Part shown: positions 16,211 to 24,553 of the stretch, in pieces
Numbering within the stretch: position 1 is the stretch's first letter
Layout of the letters: each line of letters begins with the position of its first letter
Assembly (NCBI GenBank): GCA_016187725.1
Contig: JACPJE010000127.1
Span: 1 to 35,697 of the forward strand
Direction: 5' to 3'
DNA length: 35,697 nt
DNA from: Candidatus Latescibacterota bacterium
GTDB lineage: Bacteria > Latescibacterota > UBA2968 > UBA8231
Translations under genes and position numbers: made by a program
The notes under the pieces: model-generated
What the model saw: the letters and a program-made list of their open reading frames with translations, nothing else
What the model was told of the DNA's origin: nothing
Databases searched by the model: none

Positions 16211-18532
16211 GTGCAATTGGGTAGGGCTGTGTGTCTTTGGCCACTCGTTGTCTGCTGGGCCTTTTGCGCCTGCGCCGGTTCCCCGGAGGATACCCCTCCT
16301 CAAGCCCAGGGCCCCCAGCTCTACGAGCAGGGCATGGAAGCCCTCCACGCCGGACAGTGGGGCCTGGCGGTCGGTTACTTCCAGCGCGCCAGCCAGCTGA
16401 GGCCCGACCACGTCCAGACCCGGATCCGCCTGGGCGAACTCTACCTCAGATTTGGGCAGCGGGAGACTGCTGAGCAGCTCTGCGCCGGCCTCCCCGCCGA
16501 GGCCCTGGAGACGCCCGAGGCCCGCCTCCTCCAGGCCCGGATCACGGCTGCTGAAGGACGGCCCCTGCAGGCCCGCCAGCTCGGCGCGGCGATCCTCCAG
16601 GAACAACCCCGCTCCCTGGATGCCCGCCTCTTCCTGGCCCAGCTCGGCCTGCAGGCCACCGCCACCATGGACCTGCGAGGCGCCCGGACCCTGTGTCAGG
16701 AAGCCCTGAGGGAATTCCCCAAACACTACGAAGCCAGAGCCATGCTGCTCAAGGCCGCCTTGCGCCTGGGGGAGTTCCGCACTGCCCTGGAGATCGGCGA
16801 AGACTTCGCCCGGATCTATCCAGAAGACCGGCTGACTTTCCTGCAAATGGGCACGGCCGCCCTGTGGCTCCAGGACCCCACTGCCATCCCCCTCCTGCAG
16901 CGGGCCGTGGAACTCTCCCTGCACTACTACCGCGACCGCCTCAAGGCCCTCTGGCTGCTCAAGCTGGCCTACGACCAGCAGGGGGGCTATCCTCCAGGCC
17001 TGCCAGACCTCTACCTCTTCCACGCCTTCTCCAGTCCCCCTCCTCCGGGGGCGCCGCGCTTCTCCGATATCGCCTCCCGGGCCGGAGTGGCCAAGCTGGA
17101 CCGCGGCCGGGGCAGCGCCTGGCTGGACTTTGACCTGGACGGCGACCTGGATCTGTTCAGCGTGGGCATCCGGACGGTCCATGCCCTCTATCGCAACGAA
17201 GGGGGGGAGCGCTTTGAGGACGTGACCCAAGCCCAAGGCCTGGCCGACCCCCGGGGCGGCTGGGGCGCTTCCTGCGCGGACTTCGACAACGACGGGGACC
17301 CTGACCTCTACGTCACCCGCGACGGCTGGGAAGGGGCCGCCCCCAATTCCCTCTACCGCAACGACCAGGATCGCTTCGTCGATGTGGCCCCCCAGGCCGG
17401 CGCCGCTGATTCCAGTTCTAGCTTCACTGCCACCTGGGGCGACTTTGACCTGGATGGGTACCTGGACCTGTACGTGGCCAATGGCCTGGTAGGCGACGGC
17501 GGGACGAACCAGCTTTTGCACAACCAGCGGGACGGCAGGTTCAGGGACGTGGCCCCCCAGGCCGGGGTCGCCCATGCCGGCCGGAGCGTCGGCACGGCCT
17601 TTGGCGACTACGACAACGACCGGTACCCCGATCTCTACGTGGTCGACATCAGCCAGGCCAACCGGCTCTACCACAACCAGGGCCAGGGCACCTTCACCGA
17701 CCTGGCGCCCCAGGCCGGGGTCACCTTCCCCATCGAGGGCGCCTACGTGACCTTCTTCTTCGACTACGACAACGACGGCCTTCTCGATCTCTTCGTCTCC
17801 ATCATGAGCGCCTTTGAGGACGCGCTCGACAGCATGGTCACCGGAAAGGCCGTCGAGCCCAACCGGCCCTTCCTCTATCACAACAACGGCGACGGCACCT
17901 TCAGCGACCTCACCCTCCACGCGGGCCTGGCCCGCTCCTTTGGCTCCATGGGCATCGGCGTGGGCGACGTGAACAACGACGGCTTTCCAGATATCTACCT
18001 GGCCAACGGCGGCCCGGAGATCTACCGCCTGGAGCCCAACGCCCTCTTCCTCAACCAGCGGGACGGCACCTTTGTGGATATCACTCAATCCGCCGGGGTG
18101 GGCAACCTGGGCAAGGGCCACGGCGCCACCTTCGCCGACTTCGACCAGGACGGGGACCTGGACCTCTACGCCGGCCTGGGCGGGCATTTCGACGGGGACG
18201 TGTGGCCCAACAGCCTCTACCGCAACGAGGGCGGGGGCAGCCACTACCTGGAGGTGGAACTGGAGGGCACGGCCGGCAACCGGGACGGCATCGGCGCCCG
18301 GGTGAGCCTCTATGCGGGGACGCACCAAGTCCACGCCGAACTGGCCAGCGGCTTTGGCTTCGGTTCGAGCAACCCCCTCTCCCTGCACCTGGGTCTGGGG
18401 GACCACCGCCGCGCCGACCGCCTGGTTGTCCGCTGGCCAGGGGGCGCGCAGCAAACCTGGGAGCAGATCCCCGCCGACTGCGCCATCCGCCTCATCGAAG
18501 GGGGAGACGAGTACGTGGTGGTCAGGAGATGA
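16211..18532 (+). CDS. TPR plus FG-GAP propeller plus ASPIC/UnbV fusion protein
   Basis: 773 residues from GTG 16211, 10 bases after the previous stop. The N-terminus is hydrophobic with Cys19/Cys21 before GSPED, so it is exported and possibly a lipoprotein, though the lipobox is poor. Residues about 35-280 are TPR-like helices (PQLYEQGMEALHAGQWGLAV). Seven calcium-loop units follow at about 300-650 (DFDLDGDLD, DFDNDGDPD, DFDLDGYLD, DYDNDRYPD, DYDNDGLLD, DVNNDGFPD, DFDQDGDLD); the fourth has lost its glycine. The ASPIC/UnbV domain is at about 678-763 (GTAGNRDGIGARV, VVRWPGG). It combines in one chain the two protein types encoded separately by the first two genes of the cluster. Confidence 0.85.
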   Translation: MQLGRAVCLWPLVVCWAFCACAGSPEDTPPQAQGPQLYEQGMEALHAGQWGLAVGYFQRASQLRPDHVQTRIRLGELYLRFGQRETAEQLCAGLPAEALETPEARLLQARITAAEGRPLQARQLGAAILQEQPRSLDARLFLAQLGLQATATMDLRGARTLCQEALREFPKHYEARAMLLKAALRLGEFRTALEIGEDFARIYPEDRLTFLQMGTAALWLQDPTAIPLLQRAVELSLHYYRDRLKALWLLKLAYDQQGGYPPGLPDLYLFHAFSSPPPPGAPRFSDIASRAGVAKLDRGRGSAWLDFDLDGDLDLFSVGIRTVHALYRNEGGERFEDVTQAQGLADPRGGWGASCADFDNDGDPDLYVTRDGWEGAAPNSLYRNDQDRFVDVAPQAGAADSSSSFTATWGDFDLDGYLDLYVANGLVGDGGTNQLLHNQRDGRFRDVAPQAGVAHAGRSVGTAFGDYDNDRYPDLYVVDISQANRLYHNQGQGTFTDLAPQAGVTFPIEGAYVTFFFDYDNDGLLDLFVSIMSAFEDALDSMVTGKAVEPNRPFLYHNNGDGTFSDLTLHAGLARSFGSMGIGVGDVNNDGFPDIYLANGGPEIYRLEPNALFLNQRDGTFVDITQSAGVGNLGKGHGATFADFDQDGDLDLYAGLGGHFDGDVWPNSLYRNEGGGSHYLEVELEGTAGNRDGIGARVSLYAGTHQVHAELASGFGFGSSNPLSLHLGLGDHRRADRLVVRWPGGAQQTWEQIPADCAIRLIEGGDEYVVVRR

Positions 18533-18601
18533 GGATTCCTCCCACTCAACTGGCTGCGCTCTGCTCATGGGTGCTCGCCGGCGTCCCGGCCTGGCGCCTG
18601 G

Positions 18602-19411
18602 CTAGGCCTTGAGCGCCTCCACCAGGGCGTCCACGTCGAAGACAAAACCAAAGGCCAGGGCCACCCGCCACAGGCCGAGTTCCTTGCACAATTCCCGGCG
18701 GGCCGTCTCCTTGTTCTCCACCGCGGTCACCGCCTGCCGCAGGGCCGAGCACATCACCCCGCGCCGGCTCATGTCGGCCATGCCCCCCGGCGAGAGCAGC
18801 AGGCACCAGTTGATGGCGAAGCCGGCGTAGATCAGGTGGTTGACCCCGGCGGCCTTGCACAGGGCGAAGAGCTGGTGGCCGTCTTCGGCCACCCCCTCCT
18901 CGTCGAGGGGCCTGGCCTCGGGCAGAAAGTCCAGGGCCTTGAAACCCCGGTCCACGTCGGCCTGGTTGTGGCTGCCCACAAAGACCTGCTGGCTGCGGAA
19001 GGCCTTGAGTTTTTCCAGCACCGGGTCGCTGTCCATCTGGGGCAGGGGCCTGGGCGAGGGCCCGGCCAGGGCCACGGCTTTCTGGTACCCGGGGCACTTG
19101 TGGTAATAGTCACCGCCCCCGACGACGTGGAAGAGCGGCAGCGGCGAGCGGCGCACCGCCGCCAGCAGCGGGGGGAAAACAGTGCGGCTGATCTCCACCG
19201 AGCGCGGGATGTATTCGACGGCCCGGTGCCAGCCCGGGTACTGCTGGCGCGTACCCGTATCCCAGGCGTGCATCACCGCCACCGCGGTGTGCTCGGCGGA
19301 CAGTTCGACCCTGGCTTGCTTCCAGCCCCCATACCCTTCTCCGGGCACATCGAGGGCGAAGTCAGCGTCGAATTGCTGGTAATAATGGGCGGACAGATTG
19401 ATTTTTTTCAT
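18602..19411 (-). CDS. Isochorismatase-like cysteine hydrolase family protein (divergent)
   Basis: 269 residues from ATG 19411; a GTG three codons upstream (19420) is an alternative. The start lies 16 bases after the gmaS-like stop, so this is the last gene of the NMG operon. The stretch VNHLIYAGFAINWCLL matches the nucleophile strand of isochorismatase-fold hydrolases (G-x-A-x-x-x-C), with the Cys as candidate nucleophile. The first strand reads TAVAVMHAWDTG in place of the usual IDMQ, so the catalytic Asp is shifted or replaced. The fold includes N-carbamoylsarcosine amidase, nicotinamidase and various amide hydrolases. With this context, an amidase on an N-methyl or carbamoyl compound is possible, but that is a guess. 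Confidence 0.55.
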   Translation of the reverse strand: MKKINLSAHYYQQFDADFALDVPGEGYGGWKQARVELSAEHTAVAVMHAWDTGTRQQYPGWHRAVEYIPRSVEISRTVFPPLLAAVRRSPLPLFHVVGGGDYYHKCPGYQKAVALAGPSPRPLPQMDSDPVLEKLKAFRSQQVFVGSHNQADVDRGFKALDFLPEARPLDEEGVAEDGHQLFALCKAAGVNHLIYAGFAINWCLLLSPGGMADMSRRGVMCSALRQAVTAVENKETARRELCKELGLWRVALAFGFVFDVDALVEALKA

Positions 19412-19427
19412 CCCCTCCACCAGGGCA

Positions 19428-20762
19428 TCAATAGATCGGCAGGTACTTGTCCAGTTCCCACTGGCTGACGTGCTGGTGGTACTGCCGCCATTCCTCCCGC
19501 TTGACTTCGATGTAGTAATCGGCGTACTCCGCGCCCAGGGCCTCCCTGACCACCTTGTCCGCCTCCAGACAATCGAGGGCCTCGCGCAGGGGGGAGGGCA
19601 AAAAACCGATGCCCCGCTGCTGGAGTTCCGCCTCGGGGATCTCGTAGAGATTGTCGTCGTTGCGCTTGCCCGGCTCTATCTTTTTGTCGATCCCGTCCAG
19701 GCCGGCGGCCAGCATGGCCGCGCAGGCCAGATAGGGGTTGGCCGCCCCGTCCACAGTGCGGTTTTCGAGGCGGCCCGGCCCGGGGATGCGGATCATCTGG
19801 GTGCGGTTCGAGCCGCCGTAAGTGACATAGACCGGGGCCCAGGTGGCGCCGGAGCGGGGAGCCCCGCGGATCAGGCGCTTGTAGCTGTTGACCAGGGGCG
19901 AGGTGACCGCTGCCAGGGCCCTGGCGTGCTTGAGCAGCCCTCCCATGAACCAGTAGGCCTGCTGGGAAAGGCCGTTCCTGTCCCGGTTGTTCAGAAAGAG
20001 ATTCTTCTTGTTCTGCTGGTCCCACAGGCTCAGGTGGTAGTGGGCGCCGCTGCCGGTCAGATGGGAAAAGGGCTTGGGCATGAAGGTGGCCATCAACCCG
20101 CGCTGCTCGGCGGCGCTCTTCACCATCCAGCGGAAAAAGGTATGGCGGTCGGCGGTCTTGAGGGCATCCGCATAGCGCCAGTTGATCTCGAACTGGCAGT
20201 TGGCGTCCTCGTGGTCGTTGGCGTAGGGGTCCCAGCCCAGTTCCTGCATGTATTTGATCAGGGTGGTCATCAGATCCAGGCTGCGGTGCAGGGTCACCAG
20301 GTCGTAGCAGGGCTTGGGCAGGATATCGAGCGCATCGGCGGGCACGTAATTCCCCTGCTCGGTGCGCCGCAGGAGCATGAACTCCGGCTCCACCCCCACG
20401 TTGAACACATAGCCCTTGCGTTTCGCCTTCTCCAACTGCCGCCGCAAGATGGTGCGCGGACAGTAGCCCCAGGGCTTGCCCTCCACGTGCGCATTGCCGG
20501 CCACCCAGGCCACATTGGGCCGCCAGGGCAGCACCGCCAGGGAGTTGAAGTCGGGGATACTCATGATATCTGGATCGTGCGGCCCCTGGCCCATGTGTCC
20601 GGTGGCGAAGCCGGCGAAGCCGGCCCCCTCCGCCGCCATGTCGGCCAGGTGAGTGGCAGGGACCACCGTGGCCTTGGGCAATCCGCTCATCTCCACGAAG
20701 GAGCAGAGGAAGAATTCGATCTGCTTCTCTTTGACGAGTTGCTCAACTTGACCCAGGGTCAT
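19428..20762 (-). CDS. gmaS: Glutamine synthetase-family enzyme, probable gamma-glutamylmethylamide synthetase
   Basis: 444 residues from ATG 20762, with GAGGAG 8 bases upstream. Glutamine-synthetase fold signatures are present: EPEFMLL, HEDANCQFEINW, GSGAHYHLSLWD and NSYKRL followed by APVYVTYGGSNRTQMIRIP. There is no adenylylation-site tyrosine motif of GS-I. Length and motifs fit the GlnT/type-III-like group that includes GmaS, which makes gamma-glutamylmethylamide from glutamate, methylamine and ATP. The sequence alone cannot separate GmaS from an ordinary glutamine synthetase. Its place after N-methylglutamate synthase and dehydrogenase genes makes GmaS the best call. It is 43 bases downstream of mgdD and 16 upstream of the hydrolase gene. 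Confidence 0.8.
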   Translation of the reverse strand: MTLGQVEQLVKEKQIEFFLCSFVEMSGLPKATVVPATHLADMAAEGAGFAGFATGHMGQGPHDPDIMSIPDFNSLAVLPWRPNVAWVAGNAHVEGKPWGYCPRTILRRQLEKAKRKGYVFNVGVEPEFMLLRRTEQGNYVPADALDILPKPCYDLVTLHRSLDLMTTLIKYMQELGWDPYANDHEDANCQFEINWRYADALKTADRHTFFRWMVKSAAEQRGLMATFMPKPFSHLTGSGAHYHLSLWDQQNKKNLFLNNRDRNGLSQQAYWFMGGLLKHARALAAVTSPLVNSYKRLIRGAPRSGATWAPVYVTYGGSNRTQMIRIPGPGRLENRTVDGAANPYLACAAMLAAGLDGIDKKIEPGKRNDDNLYEIPEAELQQRGIGFLPSPLREALDCLEADKVVREALGAEYADYYIEVKREEWRQYHQHVSQWELDKYLPIY

Positions 20763-20805
20763 GGGCGATCTCCTCGCAAAAAAGGGTGGGGAAGCAGGAT
20801 GCAGA

Positions 20806-21468
20806 TCAGTCGGTGTTTCCCAGGGCGCGCAGCGCCGCCTGGCCCAAGGGGGCGATGCCCTGGGCGCGCCCGGCTTCCAGGAAGGCCTCCCACAGGTACG
20901 CCCCCAGGGAACGGGCGCCGATGAGGGAAAAGGCCGGCAGCCCGCCCAGGTCGCGGCGCAGGATCAGTTGCGCGGTCTTGGCCACGCTGCCCTGCCTGGC
21001 CTCCCCATCTGGGAAGCGCGCCAGGTCCAGGCCGCAGAGCTGGCCCAGCACCGCCGGCCCGGCCGGTCCCACCAGCCACAGTTCGGCCCGCGCGTGCGTG
21101 AGGTCCGTGAGGCTGAGGTGCCGACCCACTGCCTGTGAACGCAGCCCTTCCAGCACCTCTTCCTCGACCCCCGGTGGCGTGCTGATAAAGAAGAGGTCCT
21201 GCCGCAGGCGAAAAACCCGACCCTTGCCCAGCATTGCCCCGCCGCCTATTCCTATTTCCACCCCCAGCAGGGACCCGGCCTCCCTGCCTTCTATCAATAA
21301 CTTACCTCTGGCCGTCTCATCGGCCAGCCCGACAGCCCTGCGGACCGCCGCCACCTCCTCCTCCTCCGAGGTATAGACCTGGGCCACCTGCCAGCCCGCG
21401 TCCAGGGCGAACTGCGCCCCGGCCCCCGCCGCGTGCAGTGGGCTGAGTTTCAAAGGAGACCCCTTCAT
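20806..21468 (-). CDS. mgdD: N-methylglutamate dehydrogenase gamma subunit (sarcosine oxidase gamma-like)
   Basis: 220 residues. The ATG at 21468 overlaps the stop of the alpha-subunit frame (ATGA), a coupled start, and gives MKGSPLKLSPLH, which resembles SoxG beginnings. The protein is a shortened GcvT-like chain (VRRAVGLADETARGKLLIEG; VGPAGPAVLGQLCGLDLARF), as in the gamma subunit of heterotetrameric sarcosine oxidase. That subunit packs against alpha and has no cofactor of its own. The beta-delta-alpha-gamma gene order matches sox and mgd operons. Sarcosine oxidase gamma is the alternative name, less likely because of the adjacent mgs and gmaS-like genes. Confidence 0.75.
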   Translation of the reverse strand: MKGSPLKLSPLHAAGAGAQFALDAGWQVAQVYTSEEEEVAAVRRAVGLADETARGKLLIEGREAGSLLGVEIGIGGGAMLGKGRVFRLRQDLFFISTPPGVEEEVLEGLRSQAVGRHLSLTDLTHARAELWLVGPAGPAVLGQLCGLDLARFPDGEARQGSVAKTAQLILRRDLGGLPAFSLIGARSLGAYLWEAFLEAGRAQGIAPLGQAALRALGNTD

Positions 21469-22970
21469 CCCCGCACCCTGTCCCCCTGGGGATCGTAAAA
21501 AACCCCGTGATGGACCCGCGCCCCCAGCAGTGCTCCCTCGCGGAAGATGGAGAACTCCGCCCCGCTCCGCTCGGCCAACCCCGCCGGCAGCCAGCACAGG
21601 CCGATGGTCTCGCCGAGGGTGGGGCTGAAGCGGCTGGAGGTGATCCAGCCGATGATCTCCAGTTTGCCCTGGCGGCGCTCCACGATCTGCAGCCCTTCCT
21701 CGGGCACGACCCCTGGCTGGGCCATCTTGAAACCCGCCAGCCGCTGCTGAGGGCCGCCGGCGCTGGTAACCCGCATCAGTGAGCGCTTCCCTAGAAAGTC
21801 CGGCTTGTCCATCTTCACCAACCCATCCAGACCCGCCGAAAACGCGTCGGCCAGGGCATCGGTGTCCTGCCCGATGATGATATGGGCCTTCTCCAGGCGC
21901 AGGACCCGTTGAGCCTCCACCCCAAAGGGCGAGATGCCAAATTGCGCGCCGGCCTCCATCAGCGCCTCCCACAGGTGCAGGCCGTACCCGGAAGGGCAGT
22001 GGATCTCGTAGGACAACTCGCCAGTGAATCCCAGGCGCATCAGCCGGCAGGGCACCCCGGCCACCAGGGCCTGGCGGGCGTGCATGTAGGGAAAAACTTC
22101 ATTGCCCAGGTCGAGCGAGGTCAGTTGCTGCAGTAGCGCGCGCGACTGCGGCCCCGCCAGGTTGAAAGCGGCGAAGGCCTCGGTCAGGTCGGTGGCATGT
22201 ACGCCTTTGCCCCAGCCGGCCTGCATCCACCACTGGATCAGCTCGAAGACCGCTGCCGCTCCCGACGAGGTAGTGGTCATGTACCACTCCTCCTCCCCCA
22301 ACCGCGCCCCCACCCCGTCGTCGATCACCACCCCCTCGTCGTTGCACATCACCCCGTAGCGCACCCGGCCCACCCCCAGCCGGCGCCACTGATTGACGTA
22401 GAGCCGCTCCAGCAGAGCCGGCGCGCCCGGTCCGGTGAACTGCAATTTTCCCAGGGTGCTCACGTCGATGAGGCCCACGCGCTGGCGCACGGCCTGCACC
22501 TCGGCCGCCGCATCGCCGTAGTGCTCGGGGCGCAGCCACAGCCCGGCCCCCATCATCCGGGCGCCGTGGTCCAGGTGCCACGGATGCACCGGGCTCAGCT
22601 GCACCGGCTCCAGGTGTTGGCCAGCCAGGACACCCAAGGACAAGGGCGTCACCGGCGGGCGGGCCGTGGTCCGGCCCGCCACGGCCAGTCCGCGGGCCCG
22701 GGCGCACAGATGCAGGGTGTTCATCCCGCACATCTTTCCCTGGCAGGGCCCCATGGAGATGGTGCTGTAGCGCTTGAGCAGTTCGGGACTCTCGTACCCC
22801 TCGGCGATGGCGGTCTCCACGTCGAGGTCGGTGACGTCCTCGCACAGGCACACGAAGCGCTTCCCCTCCCCCAACGCTGGTGCCAGCGGGGAGGTGCGCG
22901 GGGATTGGGCCTGCCGGAGCACTCGCAGCTCCTCCGCCATGGCGGGCTCCGACCCCGCACCCAAACCCAA
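21465..22970 (-). CDS. mgdC: N-methylglutamate dehydrogenase alpha subunit, C-terminal part (BFD-like [2Fe-2S] plus GcvT domains), after a frameshift
   Basis: 501 codons in a frame shifted by one base from the N-terminal part. Cys41-x-Cys43 and Cys76-x4-Cys81 (FVCLCEDVT; MGPCQGKMCG) form a BFD-like [2Fe-2S] site. From about residue 120 to the end it is a GcvT/aminomethyltransferase-like domain (VGLIDVSTLGKLQFTGPGA; RLGFTGELSYEIHCPSGYG; GISPFGVEAQRVLRLEKAHI), the tetrahydrofolate-binding half of SoxA-type subunits. An internal ATG (22940) has GGAG 6 bases upstream, so this part could conceivably be made as a separate chain. It is coupled to mgdD by an ATGA overlap. Joined to the upstream fragment it gives about 930 residues, close to the family length. 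Confidence 0.75.
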   Translation of the reverse strand: MGLGAGSEPAMAEELRVLRQAQSPRTSPLAPALGEGKRFVCLCEDVTDLDVETAIAEGYESPELLKRYSTISMGPCQGKMCGMNTLHLCARARGLAVAGRTTARPPVTPLSLGVLAGQHLEPVQLSPVHPWHLDHGARMMGAGLWLRPEHYGDAAAEVQAVRQRVGLIDVSTLGKLQFTGPGAPALLERLYVNQWRRLGVGRVRYGVMCNDEGVVIDDGVGARLGEEEWYMTTTSSGAAAVFELIQWWMQAGWGKGVHATDLTEAFAAFNLAGPQSRALLQQLTSLDLGNEVFPYMHARQALVAGVPCRLMRLGFTGELSYEIHCPSGYGLHLWEALMEAGAQFGISPFGVEAQRVLRLEKAHIIIGQDTDALADAFSAGLDGLVKMDKPDFLGKRSLMRVTSAGGPQQRLAGFKMAQPGVVPEEGLQIVERRQGKLEIIGWITSSRFSPTLGETIGLCWLPAGLAERSGAEFSIFREGALLGARVHHGVFYDPQGDRVRG

Positions 22971-24279
22971 TTGCGCGGCAGCCTCCCATCCGGCGCATCT
23001 CGGAGAAGCGGAATTCGGCCTGGGCCTCGTCGTACGCGCCCCGGCACCCGGCCATGTACGCCAGGTCCGCTGCCGGGGCCCAGCCGCCGCTGAGGGTGAT
23101 CAGCCCGCAGTCCACGCTTTGCTCAGTACCCGGTTCCACCCGGCCCTGCCCGTCCACGCGGGCCAGCATTGCCCCCCGCACCCCTTTACCGCCCAGCGCC
23201 TCCACCACCGTGTATCCGCGCAGCACCCTCACCCCGCCCGCCTCCAGCGCTGCGGCGCGCGCATCCTCGCGGCGGGCGACCACGGCCTTCAACTCCACCC
23301 CCGCCTCCCGCAGGGCCTGGGCCACCTCCCATCCATCTTCATTATCTGCGACTACCACAGCCTTCCTGCCAGGTGCTACTCCATAAAGCCGGAGCAGGCG
23401 CAGCACAGCCCCGCCCAGCATCACCCCGGGCAGGTCGTTGCCAACGAAGAGCAGGGGTTGCTCGTACGCGCCGGTGGCCGCCACCACGGCCTGCGCCCTG
23501 ATCTTGAACAGGCGTTTCCCCTGCACTGCGGCCAGCCAGTGATCCGCGTACCAGCCCGTGACCATGGTCCCCGGGAAAACCTGGATGCGCGGCTGCCTTT
23601 CGAGGTCTGCCAGCAACCCCGTCAGGGTAGGGGCAGGTCCGCGACCTGCCCATCGCAGGTGTCCCCCCAATGCCGGCTGCTCCTCGAAGAGCAACACCTG
23701 GGCCCCCTGGCCAGCCGCGGCCAGGGCCGCGCTGATCCCGGCCGGTCCCCCACCCACCACCGCCACCTCGGCATGCAGGAATTGCTTGGAGAAACCCTCT
23801 CCGTGCGAGTGGGGGTCCACCACCCCCAGGCCGGCGGCGCGACGCAACAGATTTTCGTACAGGGGCCACAGGGCGCGGGGGCGCATGAAGGTCTTGTAGT
23901 AGAACCCCACTGGCATGAGCGGGCTGAGGTACCTGGTCAGGGAGAGCAGGTCGTGTTCGAGGGAGGGCCAGACATTCTGGGCGCGCACCGCCATCCCTTC
24001 CTCGACCGGCCGCTGGCAGCTGCGCACATTCGGCTCGTCGCCGATCTGCACCAGGCAGTTGGGGCAGTGGCCAGCCCCGCACAAAAGCCCGCGCGGCCGG
24101 TGGTATTTGAAGGAGCGGCTGAGCACCCCCACCCCGGCGGCAGCCAGGGCCGAGGCAATGGTGTCCCCCGGATGGGCAATGTAGGTCCGGCCCTCAAAGG
24201 TAAACCGGAGGGTGCGGGTGCGGTCGATAGCCTCGCCCGGCTGCGGGGCGAGGCGGTGAGTCGGTCCGTGTTCAGGCAT
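22971..24279 (-). CDS. mgdC: N-methylglutamate dehydrogenase alpha subunit, N-terminal part (ferredoxin-like plus FAD domains), before a frameshift
   Basis: ATG 24279 overlaps the end of mgdB by 8 bases. Residues 1-100 are ferredoxin-like, with Cys67-x4-Cys72-x2-Cys75-x12-Cys88, a full [2Fe-2S] ligand set. An FAD-binding domain follows (VAVVGGGPAGISAALAAAGQGA; VVAATGAYEQPLLFVGNDLPGV; then ITLSGGWAPAADLAYMAG). Homology breaks off near residue 430 after AQAEFRFSEM. The same frame stays open to 22099, but its product there is arginine/glycine-rich and unlike any family, while the next frame continues the alpha-subunit sequence. The cause may be a natural mutation or a sequencing/assembly error between about 22975 and 23010. 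Tetrameric sarcosine oxidase alpha is the alternative name. Confidence 0.75.
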
Positions 24280-24547
24280 CGCGGCTCGCTGTTTCTGGCA
24301 AATAGGTCTTCGCCACCTGGCCGGTGTAGGTGTGGCGCTCGGCCAGGAACCACAGGCCGCAGCCAGCTCGATGGTACCACCACTCGCTCTGCACCCCCAG
24401 CCGATTGGACCGCACGTACAGGTACGCGGCCCAGGCCTCGTCGCTGGTGGCCTGGGGGTCCGGGGGGCGGGGATTCACCTCGCCGCCATAACGGAATTCA
24501 CTGGCATTGCGCCTCCCGCAGTTGGGGCAATTCAGGATCAGCATCAT
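24272..24547 (-). CDS. mgdB: N-methylglutamate dehydrogenase delta subunit (sarcosine oxidase delta-like)
   Basis: 91 residues. ATG 24547, or the next ATG at 24544, follows AGGAG by a few bases; the TTG at 24550 is less likely. Small zinc-ribbon-type protein: CPNCGRRNASEFRYGGE near the start and WWYHRAGCGLWFLAERHT further on match SoxD. In tetrameric sarcosine oxidase the delta subunit binds zinc through three Cys and one His, and here C8, C11, a late Cys and a His are available. It starts only 6 bases after mgdA ends and overlaps mgdC by 8, so the subunits are tightly coupled. Confidence 0.8.
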   Translation of the reverse strand: MMLILNCPNCGRRNASEFRYGGEVNPRPPDPQATSDEAWAAYLYVRSNRLGVQSEWWYHRAGCGLWFLAERHTYTGQVAKTYLPETASRDA

Positions 24548-24553
24548 CAACTC

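Noticed and set aside
16208..18568. A minus-strand open frame of 786 codons opposite the TPR-propeller fusion
   Set aside because: It mirrors the repetitive Asp-rich loops of the real gene and has Val/Gly/Glu-rich nonsense composition.
22099..22970. Continuation of the alpha-subunit N-terminal frame to 22099
   Set aside because: The product becomes Arg/Gly/Pro-rich and unlike any family, while the neighbouring frame carries BFD and GcvT domains over the same bases.
22099..24279. Hydrogen cyanide synthase (HcnABC-like), suggested by the ferredoxin and BFD motifs
   Set aside because: Linked beta, delta and gamma subunits of the sarcosine oxidase type and a C-terminal GcvT domain fit MgdABCD instead.
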